DNA of 64,000 nt, from assembly GCA_964621615.1 (NCBI GenBank), contig CAZUMW010000018.1, forward strand, positions 1 through 64,000, in the 5' to 3' direction. The notes beneath the pieces are model-generated. The model was not told the origin of the DNA. It made no database searches and saw only the letters and a program-made list of their open reading frames with translations. Below, piece by piece: positions 25,081-35,684 of the stretch. The stretch comes from CAZUMW01 sp964621615. Its GTDB lineage: Bacteria > Desulfobacterota > WTBG01 > CAIYCZ01 > CAIRTM01. Every line of letters starts with the position of its first letter. Within the stretch, counting starts at the first letter, position 1. The position numbers and the translations under genes were made by a program.

Positions 25081-27069
25081 ATGAACTTTCAAATCACTTC
25101 AGATTATGCCCCGTGCGGCGATCAGCCTCAGGCCATTGATGCGCTGCACGCCGGCATCGGCAGGGGCAGAAAGCATCAGGTGCTTCTCGGCGTAACCGGC
25201 TCCGGGAAAACCTTTACCATGGCCAATGTTATTCAGCGTGCGCAGAAGCCCGCGCTGGTTATGGCTCCCAACAAAACCCTGGCAGCGCAGCTCTACGGCG
25301 AATTCAAGGAGCTTTTTCCAAACAACGCCGTTGAGTATTTTGTCAGCTATTACGATTACTATCAGCCCGAGGCGTATATTCCTTCCTCGGACACCTATAT
25401 TGAGAAGGACTCCTCAATAAATGAGGAAATAGACCGCCTCCGGCATGCCGCCACATCATCGCTTCTGCAGCGCCGGGATGTTATTGTTGTCGCCAGCGTA
25501 TCGTGCATTTACGGGCTCGGCTCCCCTGCGGAATATCAGCGCATGCTCGTGCTGCTCAGAGACCGGGCCGATATATCCCGGGACGATCTGCTGTCATGGC
25601 TGGTTGAAATTCAGTATGAGCGAAATGATTTTGACTTCCACCGCGGCACGTTCAGGGTCCGGGGAGACATTGTTGAGATTTTTCCCGCCTACGAGGAAAA
25701 GCGCGCTGTGCGCATAGAGTTCTTCGGTGACACCGTAGAGGCCATAAGCGCCGTTGATCCGCTGACCGGTGCGGTTCTTCAGAATCTTTCTCTCGTGCAC
25801 ATTTATCCGAACAGCCATTATGTCACCAGCAGCAACAATCTGAAGCGGGCGGCGCAGGACATCCGGGAAGAGCTGCGTGAGCGCATTGCCTTTTTCGAAT
25901 CCCGCGGCCGTCTGATCGAAGCGCAGCGCATACGCGAAAAAACCAATTTTGACCTTGAGATGCTTGAAACCATGGGGTACTGCAACGGCATAGAAAATTA
26001 CTCGCGCCACCTTGACGGCAGACAGCCCGGCGAGCCCCCGGCCGTGCTGCTTGACTACTTTCCGGATGACTTTCTTCTGTTTATTGACGAGAGCCACATC
26101 TCGGTGCCGCAAATACAGGGAATGTATCACGGGGACCGCTCGCGCAAGGAAACCCTCGTCGAGTACGGGTTCCGGCTCCCCTCCGCGCTTGACAACCGGC
26201 CGCTCACCTTTGACGAATTCGAGAAAAAAACGCATCAGCGTATTTACGTTTCCGCAACACCGGCGGAATACGAGCTGAAAAAAGCCGGCAACACAGTTGT
26301 GGAACAGATCATCCGCCCGACGGGCCTCATTGACCCTGCCATCGAGGTGCGGCCTGTTTCCTCGCAGGTCGACGACCTGCTGCACGAAATACGGGCGCAG
26401 TCAGCCGGCGGACAGCGAACCCTGGTTACAACGCTCACAAAAAAAATGGCCGAAGATCTCACGGAATATTATCGGGAGCTTGGGGTCAAGGTTGCCTATC
26501 TGCACTCTGAGATCAATACCATAGAGCGTATCGATATTATTCGAAGCCTGCGGCAGGGAACCTATGACGTTGTTATCGGCATCAACCTCCTGCGCGAGGG
26601 GCTTGATATCCCCGAGGTTTCTCTGGTTGCTATTCTGGACGCCGACAAGGAGGGGTTTCTCCGGTCGGAGCGCTCTCTTATTCAGACCTGCGGCAGGGCG
26701 GCCCGCAATGTGGAGGGAAAGGTTCTGCTGTATGCCGACACAATCACCAAAAGCATCGACAGGGCCCGCAGCGAGACCGGGCGCAGGCGAACAATCCAGA
26801 AGCGGTATAATGCAGAGCACAATATCACCCCCGCATCCATTAAAAAAAATATATACACCATTATTGATACTGTATATGAAAAAGATTATGTTACCATACC
26901 GGCAGCTGCCGAGCAGCGGGCGTCCTACTGCGCACCGGCGGACATACCGAAAATGATAAAAAAGCTGAAAAAGCAGATGGACACAGCCGCACGGAAGCTC
27001 GACTTTGAAAAAGCCGCCCAGCTTCGCGACCGCATACGGGACCTGGAGCAGCAGGAGCTTGCGTATTGA
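25081..27069 (+). CDS. uvrB: Excinuclease ABC subunit B
   Basis: UvrB, the damage-verifying helicase of nucleotide-excision repair. Visible are FQITSDYAPCGDQPQAI, the Walker A LLGVTGSGKTFTMANV, the beta-hairpin YYDYYQPEAYIPSSDTYIEK, LLFIDESHISVPQ, GINLLREGLDIPEV with the superfamily 2 motifs, and the C-terminal UVR coiled coil LKKQMDTAARKLDFEKAAQL. A GTG at 25036 in frame would overlap cysS; the ATG at 25081 begins the conserved N-terminus and is chosen. Length 662 residues is usual. Confidence 0.97.
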   Translation: MNFQITSDYAPCGDQPQAIDALHAGIGRGRKHQVLLGVTGSGKTFTMANVIQRAQKPALVMAPNKTLAAQLYGEFKELFPNNAVEYFVSYYDYYQPEAYIPSSDTYIEKDSSINEEIDRLRHAATSSLLQRRDVIVVASVSCIYGLGSPAEYQRMLVLLRDRADISRDDLLSWLVEIQYERNDFDFHRGTFRVRGDIVEIFPAYEEKRAVRIEFFGDTVEAISAVDPLTGAVLQNLSLVHIYPNSHYVTSSNNLKRAAQDIREELRERIAFFESRGRLIEAQRIREKTNFDLEMLETMGYCNGIENYSRHLDGRQPGEPPAVLLDYFPDDFLLFIDESHISVPQIQGMYHGDRSRKETLVEYGFRLPSALDNRPLTFDEFEKKTHQRIYVSATPAEYELKKAGNTVVEQIIRPTGLIDPAIEVRPVSSQVDDLLHEIRAQSAGGQRTLVTTLTKKMAEDLTEYYRELGVKVAYLHSEINTIERIDIIRSLRQGTYDVVIGINLLREGLDIPEVSLVAILDADKEGFLRSERSLIQTCGRAARNVEGKVLLYADTITKSIDRARSETGRRRTIQKRYNAEHNITPASIKKNIYTIIDTVYEKDYVTIPAAAEQRASYCAPADIPKMIKKLKKQMDTAARKLDFEKAAQLRDRIRDLEQQELAY

Positions 27070-27127
27070 CCGGCGTGATTTCATCAAAACGTCTCACCCG
27101 GGAAACCCCGGGAGCAGAAAGGCTGTC

Positions 27128-27406
27128 ATGGAGAAGAAAAGAGTTCATGTAACTGTTTCGGGCAGGGTTCAGGGAGTGTGCTTTCGCTCTGCAACACAGC
27201 AGCAGGCGCGCCTCGGCAATGTGTCTGGCTGGGTGCGGAATTGCCCCGACGGGACGGTTGAGGCGGTTTTTGAGGGCGATCCGGAAAGCGTAGACAGCAT
27301 GGTAGCCTGGTGCCATGAGGGCCCCTCGTTCGCATCCGTTTCCGGGGTGCAGGCTGCCGAGGAGCCGTACCGCGGGGAATTCTCCTCATTTTCCATAACC
27401 TATTAG
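27128..27406 (+). CDS. acyP: Acylphosphatase
   Basis: A 92-residue acylphosphatase. VTVSGRVQGVCFRSATQQQA carries the phosphate-binding loop and catalytic Arg; GWVRNCPDGTVEAVFEG supplies the catalytic Asn. The enzyme hydrolyses acyl phosphates such as carbamoyl or acetyl phosphate in the cytoplasm. The ATG at 27128 is chosen over an open extension to 27005 because it starts the conserved fold. It lies 58 bases after uvrB. Confidence 0.93.
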   Translation: MEKKRVHVTVSGRVQGVCFRSATQQQARLGNVSGWVRNCPDGTVEAVFEGDPESVDSMVAWCHEGPSFASVSGVQAAEEPYRGEFSSFSITY

Positions 27407-27418
27407 CACGCCCCGCAC

Positions 27419-28726
27419 ATGTTTATCGCAGAGCCTGTTCTCAACAGAATATACCGCGCGGCCATGCGCTCCCTGCTGGTCTTTGACGAGGGGCACGCAT
27501 CACCCCCGATGCGCTGCGGGCCCTCCGGTGACAGCCTGCTGTATATTCACATACCATTCTGCGAATCTCTGTGCCCCTACTGCTCTTTTCACCGGGTTGT
27601 CTATGACGCTGCGCTTGCCCGGTCCTATTTTGACGCCCTGCACCGGGAGCTGCATCTGTACCGGAAGCATGGCTTTGATTTTAAAGGGCTTTATGTAGGC
27701 GGCGGCACGCCGACCGTAAACCTCGATTATCTCGAACAAACGCTCGGGCTGGTCCGGGAGCTTTTTTCCGCTTCAGAAATATCCGTTGAAACCAACCCGA
27801 ACCACCTCACAGACAAAACAATAGAGCGCCTGAAAGCAGCAGGGACAAACAGGCTGAGCGTCGGCGTGCAGAGCTTTGACGATGCAATTCTGCGGCGCAT
27901 CGGCCGATACGAAAAATACGGCAGCGGCGACCGGATACGGCAGCGGGTTGAGCCGCTTGTCGGCGAATTTGACACTCTGAATATCGACCTCATGTTCAAT
28001 CTCCCGCTTCAGACACCGGAAAGCCTGAGCAGGGATCTTGATATCCTGGAGCGGCTCCTTCCTGAGCAGGTCACCTTTTATCCTCTCATGGTGCCGCCCG
28101 GCATAGAAAAAGAGCTGACGCGGACATTCGGCAAGGTTAATTTTCGCACAGAAAAAATTCTGTACTTTATGATCCTGGGGCGAATGCGCAGCATATATAC
28201 CGGGTCAACAGCCTGGTGCTTTTCGCGAAAAGCCTCAATGATCGATGAATATATTATCGCCTATGACGAATATGCCGGGGCCGGCAGCGGCGCCTTCGGC
28301 TATTTTAACGACCGCATTCACATAAACACGTTTTCGCTGGATGAATACATACGCCGCGCACGAAGTGGGGAGCTGCCCGTGACGCTGACAAAGCGGTTTT
28401 CCCGAAAAGAAAAGATGTATTACTATCTGCTCATGAAGCTGTTCGGCCTGGAGCTTTCAAAAGAAGATTTCAGGGCGGCATTCGGAGCGGATCCGGGCGG
28501 CGCGCTGCCGCTTGAAACCGGGCTGCTGCGCGCGCTCGGCTGCGTAACAGACACAAACGGCACGCTCCGGCTAACGGACAGAGGGCGGTATTACTGGGTT
28601 ATGGCCATGCGTGAGTTTTTTATCGCTGTTGACACATTACGGGAAAAATGCAGGGAGCTAGCCGGCCGGCCGGCTAGCCGCCCAGCGGCATCAGCTGCTC
28701 CTCCGAAGCATGGGGATGAAATCTGA
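27419..28726 (+). CDS. Radical SAM coproporphyrinogen oxidase-like (HemW/HemN) protein
   Basis: The radical SAM cluster motif is LYIHIPFCESLCPYCSFH with Cys48, Cys52 and Cys55. LYVGGGTPTVNLDYLEQ, VETNPNHL and RLSVGVQSFDDAILRRIGR match the HemN/HemW core. The C-terminal part is a winged-helix-like HemN_C region that diverges from standard HemW. Members are oxygen-independent coproporphyrinogen oxidases, heme chaperones or related methyltransferases; the exact activity is uncertain. It starts 12 bases after acyP. A perfect 22-base palindrome lies in its 3' coding end (28657-28678). Its stop directly abuts the convergent chemoreceptor gene. Confidence 0.85.
   Translation: MFIAEPVLNRIYRAAMRSLLVFDEGHASPPMRCGPSGDSLLYIHIPFCESLCPYCSFHRVVYDAALARSYFDALHRELHLYRKHGFDFKGLYVGGGTPTVNLDYLEQTLGLVRELFSASEISVETNPNHLTDKTIERLKAAGTNRLSVGVQSFDDAILRRIGRYEKYGSGDRIRQRVEPLVGEFDTLNIDLMFNLPLQTPESLSRDLDILERLLPEQVTFYPLMVPPGIEKELTRTFGKVNFRTEKILYFMILGRMRSIYTGSTAWCFSRKASMIDEYIIAYDEYAGAGSGAFGYFNDRIHINTFSLDEYIRRARSGELPVTLTKRFSRKEKMYYYLLMKLFGLELSKEDFRAAFGADPGGALPLETGLLRALGCVTDTNGTLRLTDRGRYYWVMAMREFFIAVDTLREKCRELAGRPASRPAASAAPPKHGDEI
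28657..28678. repeat. 22-base perfect palindrome at the 3' end of the radical SAM gene
   Basis: The 11-base half GCTAGCCGGCC is followed immediately by its exact reverse complement, inside codons for AGRPAS. It sits between the convergent radical SAM and chemoreceptor genes, where it could act as a transcript-end hairpin, although no T run follows. Confidence 0.7.
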
Positions 28727-30685
28727 TCAAAAATCGCTCATGTCATCGTCGTCAAACGGGATAAGCTCCTCGGCTTTCACCTCAACGGGCTGCTGCTTGT
28801 GACCGGGCTGGGAAAGCTGCGGCTGAGAGGGCTTTCGGGGCGGCTCTTCCTGCGCTTTCCTGCCGCCTCCGAAGAGCTTCTGCGAATCATCCTTCCGCTT
28901 CAGCTCACCCATGCCTTCATCGGAGCCGGCTACCAGCACAACAAGCCGGTGCACTTCTTTTTTCATGTGAAAGGCCTGCGCGGTCAGCTCCTGGCTTGCG
29001 GAAGCCGACTGCTCAGAGCTTGCGGAATTCTGCTGCACAATCTGGTCCATGTTGGACACCGCGGTATTTATCTGATCGATTCCCTGGGCCTGCTCTTTGC
29101 TCGCTGCAGAGATCTCCCGGACCAGCCCGACAACTTTATCAACGCTTTCAAGGATAATTTTTAAGACCTGGTTCGCTTCGTTAACCTGCTTATTGCCCTC
29201 CTGCGTCCTGTCGCTGCTTTCCTTTATCAGGGTGCTGGTTGTGCGGGCCTGCTCGGACGCGCGCTGGGCAAGGTTGCGCACCTCTTCTGCAACGACGGCA
29301 AACCCCTTGCCCGCTTCACCCGCCCGCGCAGCTTCCACAGCCGCATTAAGCGCAAGCAGATTCGTCTGAAAGGCGATCTCCTCAATACCCTTTGCAACCT
29401 TGGCAACTTCCTCGCTGCTTTTGTTGATCCCCTCCATAGCTTTGACAAGGCCGTCCATAGCCGATGCGCCGTTTGTTGCCGCTTCCTTTGCCTCGCCTGA
29501 AAGATTGTTCGCCTGCTGCGCATTATCGGCGTTGTTGTTTGCCATAGATGCAAGCTCTTCAAGTGAGGCTGAGGTCTCCTCGATTGAGGACGCCTGCGAC
29601 GATGCCCCCTGTGCCAGCTGCTGGCTTGACTCGGAGATCTGCTTTGATGCATTCGATACATGCTCTGCAACTTCATTAAGCGAAACGGTTATCCGGTTTA
29701 TGGGCTTGCTCACCAGGGCGGCCACGACAATAACAACGACAATTGCCAGGATTAAAATCAAAACCGTCATAACGACATTAAGGCCGGCCAGCCGCTTCAC
29801 CGGGGCAAGCAGCTCGGAATTGCTGGCCACCGCGGCAACGGTCCAGCCCAGATCATCGTCATGGCGGAAAGAGACAATATTGTCTGAGCCGTCTTCAGAG
29901 AACCGCTTTATTCCCTCGTCCTCCCGAAGCATCTCCCGCCCGTACTCATACTGCCTGACATTGTCGCTCATTATTTTTGCCTTAACCGGATGGGAAATGA
30001 TGGTTCCGTCGCGGTCAAAAATATACACATAGCCCTGCTGCCCGATCTTGCGGGGCTCGACGAATTTTTCGGTAAAATAGGGAAGGTCAACGTAAGCGTA
30101 CAGGGCACCGATGGTGGTAAAATTCTCCCCGTCATCCGTATAGCGGATAGGTGCTGAAATGATAAAAACCGGGTCGCCGCTCAAATCGCTCTTGCGCACA
30201 TTGGTCAAGACGGTTTCCCCGTCCATGGACCGCTTGAAAAAATCTTGCCCCTGTACATTTTTACCTGAACCGATGCCCATTCCGCCCTTCTGGCTTATAG
30301 TGGTTGAGGTCAGCACATTGCCCAGAGCATCGACAACGGCGATTTCCTCATAATACGGATGGGCTTTTTTATATTGCTGCAGGTTTTCATTGATTTCCCG
30401 AATAAAAATACCGCTGCCGCCCTCCCCGGCCATATCACCCGCCATCTTCACCCCGCTCACAAGGCTGCCCTGCTTTGACCACAGAATGACATCCTGCTTT
30501 CTGTTCTCCACCCATGAGGTTATGTACTCAAGAATGGAATCGGTGTTCTGCTCAAGCTGCTCGATGGTGGTCTTTTCTATCATGTTTTTTGAGTTCCAGA
30601 ACGAAACCCCGCCGGTGATGCACAGACCCAGCAGCACAAGAAAGATGGTGGGAAATAAAAACTTTCCTCTAAGACCTAGTTTCAT
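28727..30685 (-). CDS. Methyl-accepting chemotaxis protein with dCache sensor
   Basis: A 652-residue transducer. Transmembrane segment 1 (residues 9-30) and segment 2 (about 308-330, VVMTVLILILAIVVVIVVAAL) flank a double-Cache periplasmic domain containing VFIISAPIRYTDDGENF and GYVYIFDRDGTIISHP. A short HAMP-like stretch leads into the cytoplasmic coiled coil with the hallmark hairpin tip EEIAFQTNLLALNAAVEAAR. No C-terminal CheR pentapeptide is seen; the tail is FDDDDMSDF. The ligand is unknown; Cache domains of this kind often bind amino or organic acids. Ends one base from the convergent radical SAM gene. Confidence 0.95.
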   Translation of the reverse strand: MKLGLRGKFLFPTIFLVLLGLCITGGVSFWNSKNMIEKTTIEQLEQNTDSILEYITSWVENRKQDVILWSKQGSLVSGVKMAGDMAGEGGSGIFIREINENLQQYKKAHPYYEEIAVVDALGNVLTSTTISQKGGMGIGSGKNVQGQDFFKRSMDGETVLTNVRKSDLSGDPVFIISAPIRYTDDGENFTTIGALYAYVDLPYFTEKFVEPRKIGQQGYVYIFDRDGTIISHPVKAKIMSDNVRQYEYGREMLREDEGIKRFSEDGSDNIVSFRHDDDLGWTVAAVASNSELLAPVKRLAGLNVVMTVLILILAIVVVIVVAALVSKPINRITVSLNEVAEHVSNASKQISESSQQLAQGASSQASSIEETSASLEELASMANNNADNAQQANNLSGEAKEAATNGASAMDGLVKAMEGINKSSEEVAKVAKGIEEIAFQTNLLALNAAVEAARAGEAGKGFAVVAEEVRNLAQRASEQARTTSTLIKESSDRTQEGNKQVNEANQVLKIILESVDKVVGLVREISAASKEQAQGIDQINTAVSNMDQIVQQNSASSEQSASASQELTAQAFHMKKEVHRLVVLVAGSDEGMGELKRKDDSQKLFGGGRKAQEEPPRKPSQPQLSQPGHKQQPVEVKAEELIPFDDDDMSDF

Positions 30686-31011
30686 CTATACATACCTCCG
30701 GCATATATCAAAGATAGTGACCAGACAGCGGCGTAACCGTATCAACATAACATTCAGCACATTCTTTTATCATACTTACGGTGGCCTATCAAAATACATT
30801 TCACAGTAATGTATGTACTATCGACTATCACCGGGGAATCTTTAACAGTTTGACAATCTTTACAACAATAGTTCAAAAAAACATAATGCTTAAAGCACTC
30901 CACCGTAATCAGGCAGGACAGTTACATGCAATAAAAATATGTTCAAATTTATATATTAAAACAATTCATTAAAATAAATGTGATATGGTGTTTCAAATAG
31001 AATCTCATCAC

Positions 31012-31040
31012 TTGACAATGAGCATCGAATACTTACCTTT
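31012..31040 (+). promoter_or_regulatory. Candidate heat-shock-type promoter of grpE
   Basis: TCACTTGACAA (31009-31019), then 14 bases and TTACCTTTT. The same arrangement with identical spacing (TCACTTGACAA-N14-TTACTTTTT) stands upstream of groES, so it probably represents a shared promoter of chaperone genes. No CIRCE inverted repeat is present. Confidence 0.5.
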
Positions 31041-31068
31041 TCAAGTGCATATTTGCCGGAACCAGGTT

Positions 31069-31161
31069 GCACAGCAATGAATACTGTGCGGTACAATTGC
31101 CTGATCTTTCAGGCACAGTAATATTCTTCGTTAGAGAGATGTGCCGCTTTTTGGGGCACAT
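31069..31161 (+). promoter_or_regulatory. Three successive hairpins in the grpE leader
   Basis: Within the 541-base gap before grpE, three inverted repeats follow each other. They are GCACAG-N9-CTGTGC (31069-31089), TGCCTGA-N4-TCAGGCA (31098-31115) and ATGTGCC-N9-GGCACAT (31139-31161). They lie downstream of the candidate promoter, so would be in the 5' leader. None is followed by a T run. They may form an RNA thermometer-like or protein-binding structure; I recognise no known riboswitch. The remaining 30686-31008 is AT-rich with no supported gene. Confidence 0.45.
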
Positions 31162-31226
31162 GATGGAATGATAATAAAACAGCATTGCCCTGGGAGCTAA
31201 TTTCAATTAATGGAGGTTAACGGATC

Positions 31227-31895
31227 GTGACCGCAGGAAAAAAGAAGAACCCGCACCGCCATCACCGCGAGGAACCGGAAGACATCGTTGAAATCAGCAC
31301 ATCAGCCTCTGAACCGCACACAGCCGGCACACAGGAGACGGCTCATACGGACGAACCGGATCAGCTCTCGAAAGAAGAGCTCGCAGCAAAGCTGTCACAG
31401 CTGGAAAAAGAAAAGAGCGACATCGAGCAGAAGCGCGAGCAGGCTGAAAAAGAAAAAGACGAGATCTCGGACAGGCTGCTCAGGACAATGGCTGAATTTG
31501 ATAATTACAAAAAGCGGGTTGCGCGCGAGAAAAAAGACCTGATCGATTACGGGGCTGAGCGCCTTGCTGCAGAGCTTTTGCCGGTGGCTGACAATTTTGA
31601 GCGGGCACTGGAGCAGGCCTACAAAGCCGAAAGCGTCGAGCCCGTGATCGAGGGTATTGAAATGATTCTAAAGCAGTTTATCGGCGCCCTTGAAAAGTTC
31701 AACATTGTTTCCTTTGAGTCTGTGGGCGAGCAGTTCGACCCGGAAAAGCATGAAGCTATGGCGCAGCAGGAGCATGATGAATACGGTGAAAATACCGTTA
31801 TATCGGAATACCAGAAAGGATATACTATTCATGACAAGCTGCTGCGTGCGGCACGGGTGATTGTATCAAAAGGCAAGCCGGAACAAAGCGGATAA
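31227..31895 (+). CDS. grpE: GrpE nucleotide-exchange factor
   Basis: GrpE, the ADP-release factor for DnaK. A charged, disordered N-terminus is followed by a long coiled coil (about residues 45-95, KLSQLEKEKSDIEQKREQAE) and the conserved core with AEFDNYKKRVAREKKD, LLPVADNFERALEQA and the C-terminal beta domain FDPEKHEAMAQQ...GYTIHDKLLRAARV. GTG start with GGAGG 10 bases upstream. Unusually, neither hrcA nor dnaK/dnaJ is adjacent. Confidence 0.95.
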   Translation: MTAGKKKNPHRHHREEPEDIVEISTSASEPHTAGTQETAHTDEPDQLSKEELAAKLSQLEKEKSDIEQKREQAEKEKDEISDRLLRTMAEFDNYKKRVAREKKDLIDYGAERLAAELLPVADNFERALEQAYKAESVEPVIEGIEMILKQFIGALEKFNIVSFESVGEQFDPEKHEAMAQQEHDEYGENTVISEYQKGYTIHDKLLRAARVIVSKGKPEQSG

Positions 31896-31965
31896 CCCCC
31901 GTGCGCGGCTCCCCGCAACTGCACTGAGAGCGGATTTAGCACAAAAAAGACAGCCGCTGCGCATA

Positions 31966-32331
31966 TCAATTGCGGCCGAAGTCGTCTTCCAGGCGCTCGA
32001 TGTCGTCTTCCCCAAAATAATCGCCGGTTTGAATTTCAATAAATGCCAGGTTTTTCTGTCCGGTATTCTGAATGCGGTGAGCGCTGCCGCGGAGGATATC
32101 GATTGCCGCGCCGGCGCGAAGCGCGTGATCCATGCCGTCGAGCACAACAAGCGCCTCACCCTCAACGATAAACCAGTGCTCGGCCCGGCGCCGGTGGCGC
32201 TGCAGGCTGAGCCGCCTTCCGGGATACACGACAATTTTCTTGACTTTAAAGCCCGCTTCATCACGCAAAACACTATAGTACCCCCAGGGGCGGTACTCAT
32301 TGTTGGCCAGATCTTTTTGTTCTTCGCTCAT
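31966..32331 (-). CDS. Cupin, type II mannose-6-phosphate isomerase-like
   Basis: A 121-residue cupin matching the C-terminal domain of bifunctional ManC/type II PMI: RPWGYYSVLRDEAGFKVKKI, PGRRLSLQRHRRRAEHWFIV (metal-binding His/Glu) and RLEDDFGR at the end. It stands alone without the GDP-mannose pyrophosphorylase part, as in many stand-alone sugar-phosphate isomerase-type cupins. It may interconvert fructose-6-P and mannose-6-P for the mannose-containing glycan inferred elsewhere in the window. Confidence 0.88.
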   Translation of the reverse strand: MSEEQKDLANNEYRPWGYYSVLRDEAGFKVKKIVVYPGRRLSLQRHRRRAEHWFIVEGEALVVLDGMDHALRAGAAIDILRGSAHRIQNTGQKNLAFIEIQTGDYFGEDDIERLEDDFGRN

Positions 32332-32410
32332 AGCGCGGTATCTTTTGAAATAATATTTTTTGTACGGGAATCTTTTTTTACATCTGCAAAAGCACCCATC
32401 CGCTGTGCGC

Positions 32411-33256
32411 TCAGCGTGAGAGCGCCCTGAGCCGCTTCACCCGCTCTGCAACCGGCGGATGAGTGCTGAACAGCTGCATCAGCGCTTTGCCGGAAAACGG
32501 GGCCACAATAAACAAATGCGCCGAGGACGGATTTGCATCAAGAGGCGTGTTTTTCGACGCAGATTCAAGCTTTTCAAGAGCCCTGGACAATCCCGCAGAG
32601 GTGCCGGCAAAACCGGCTCCGGTGCTGTCGGCCAGGTACTCCCGTGAGCGAGAAATGGCAAGCTGAATGATCACCGCTGCAATCGGCGCAACAATTGCAA
32701 CAACCAAAAGCTCCGCAATGCCCCCGCCGTCGTCTTCATCGCTTCCGAACCCGCCGAAAAGCGCGGCCCATCTGGCCATGCCCGCTACAGCGGTAACGGT
32801 TCCCGCCAGCACCGCTGCCACGGTTTGAATCAGGATATCCCGGTTGTGAATGTGTGCCATCTCATGGGATATCACGCCCGAAAGCTCTTCCCGGTCCAGC
32901 AGGCGAACCAGGCCGTCGGTTACGGCCACCGCTGCGTGGTTCGGGTTTCTGCCGGTGGCAAATGCGTTCGGCGAATCAGACGGTATGCGGTATATTTTCG
33001 GCATCGGCAGGCCGGCTGCGCCGGAAACGGCTGCCACAATATCATAGAGCTCAGGCGCCTCATGCTGAGGCACCTGGCGCGCACCGTGCATTTTCAAAAC
33101 AATTGAATCACTGTACCAGTAGCTGAACACATTAATTGCAAGGGCGAATATAAAGGCTATCATAACCCCTGCGCTGCCGCCGATCATGCCGCCGATCCAG
33201 ATGATAAGACAGGTAAGCAGCCCGAGCAGCGCTGCTGTTTTGAACTGGTTTTTCAT
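32411..33256 (-). CDS. htpX: HtpX-type M48 membrane metalloprotease
   Basis: The 281-residue protein has two N-terminal membrane segments (about 8-48), the NAFATGRNPNHAAVAVTDGL lead-in, the zinc motif HEMAH at 131-135, further membrane segments, and SREYLADSTGAGFAG giving the third ligand Glu. HtpX degrades misfolded inner-membrane proteins and is often heat-shock induced; here it lies divergent from groESL across a 302-base gap, consistent with envelope-stress control. Confidence 0.95.
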   Translation of the reverse strand: MKNQFKTAALLGLLTCLIIWIGGMIGGSAGVMIAFIFALAINVFSYWYSDSIVLKMHGARQVPQHEAPELYDIVAAVSGAAGLPMPKIYRIPSDSPNAFATGRNPNHAAVAVTDGLVRLLDREELSGVISHEMAHIHNRDILIQTVAAVLAGTVTAVAGMARWAALFGGFGSDEDDGGGIAELLVVAIVAPIAAVIIQLAISRSREYLADSTGAGFAGTSAGLSRALEKLESASKNTPLDANPSSAHLFIVAPFSGKALMQLFSTHPPVAERVKRLRALSR

Positions 33257-33385
33257 GCTGTGCTCCCTGACGAGTGTTCGTTTCTTAAAAAATATGCAGT
33301 CCCCGGCCGATAGTCAAGAAAATTTGTGCAGTCCCGGCTATACACACGGTTTGTCAAAAAAAGAATCTTTTTTTCCCGCACTCAC

Positions 33386-33414
33386 TTGACAAATATATAT
33401 TCAGTATTACTTTT
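33386..33414 (+). promoter_or_regulatory. Candidate heat-shock-type promoter of groESL
   Basis: TCACTTGACAA (33383-33393), 14 bases, then TTACTTTTT. It shares sequence and spacing with the element before grpE. It is about 145 bases before groES. The rest of the gap 33257-33558 is AT-rich, with an orphan AGGAGGG at 33433-33438 but no supported open frame and no CIRCE element. Confidence 0.5.
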
Positions 33415-33558
33415 TGTAAATCCTGATCGACAGGAGGGACTCACAGGCGGGTGGCGCGGGAAAAATAGCAATATTTTAAAAAAAGCACAGGAATTATATA
33501 TTTATTTGTTATTTGTTAATGCAAACCATATTAAACGTGGCACAAGGAGGATGACGAG

Positions 33559-33846
33559 ATGAAGATTAGACCACTGCAAGACCGGATACTTGTAAAACGC
33601 GTTGAAAGTGAGGAGAAAACAAAGGGCGGCATCATTATTCCCGACTCGGCAAAAGAAAAGCCGATGGAAGGAAAAGTGATCTCTGTAGGGCCTGGAAAAT
33701 TGATGGACAACGGCGAAAGAACCGCACCGGATGTCAAAGAGGGCAACCGGGTGCTTTTCAGCAAATATGCCGGCACCGAGGTCAACATTGAAGGCGAAGA
33801 GCATCTCATCATGAGAGAGGACGACATCCTGGGTGTCATCGAGTAA
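33559..33846 (+). CDS. groES: GroES co-chaperonin
   Basis: A 95-residue Cpn10: MKIRPLQDRILVKRVESEEK at the start, the mobile-loop region KTKGGIIIPDSAKEKP that contacts GroEL, and the roof loop near KLMDNGERT. It forms the heptameric lid of the chaperonin chamber. AAGGAGG precedes the ATG. groEL follows after 42 bases. Confidence 0.98.
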   Translation: MKIRPLQDRILVKRVESEEKTKGGIIIPDSAKEKPMEGKVISVGPGKLMDNGERTAPDVKEGNRVLFSKYAGTEVNIEGEEHLIMREDDILGVIE

Positions 33847-33888
33847 CTGCGAAAAGACAATTAAACATTTAAATGGAGGATATGTATA

Positions 33889-35553
<1,665 letters not shown>

Positions 35554-35585
35554 CCGGCCATACCGGCTCTATGATTCAACACAGA

Positions 35586-35625
35586 AAAAGCCCCCGGAAC
35601 CTGTCGGAACCGGGGGCTTTTTTTC
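35586..35625. terminator. Strong terminator after groEL, probably bidirectional
   Basis: AAAAGCCCCCGG (35586-35597) pairs with CCGGGGGCTTTT (35610-35621), a 12-bp stem with a 12-base loop, flanked by A residues on the left and T residues on the right. It ends groESL and can also serve the convergent ssb gene. Confidence 0.92.
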
Positions 35626-35684
35626 GCACCATAGGCTTAAAACAGCAGGGCTTCACATAAACAGCTCGTTACGCGCTGACGCTG

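Noticed and set aside
30781..30972. 63-residue frame before grpE
   Set aside because: AT-rich, no ribosome-binding site, no recognisable protein features; the stretch is better explained as regulatory DNA.
30686..33558. CIRCE (HrcA operator) before grpE or groES
   Set aside because: I looked for TTAGCACTC-N9-GAGTGCTAA and found no convincing match in either upstream region.
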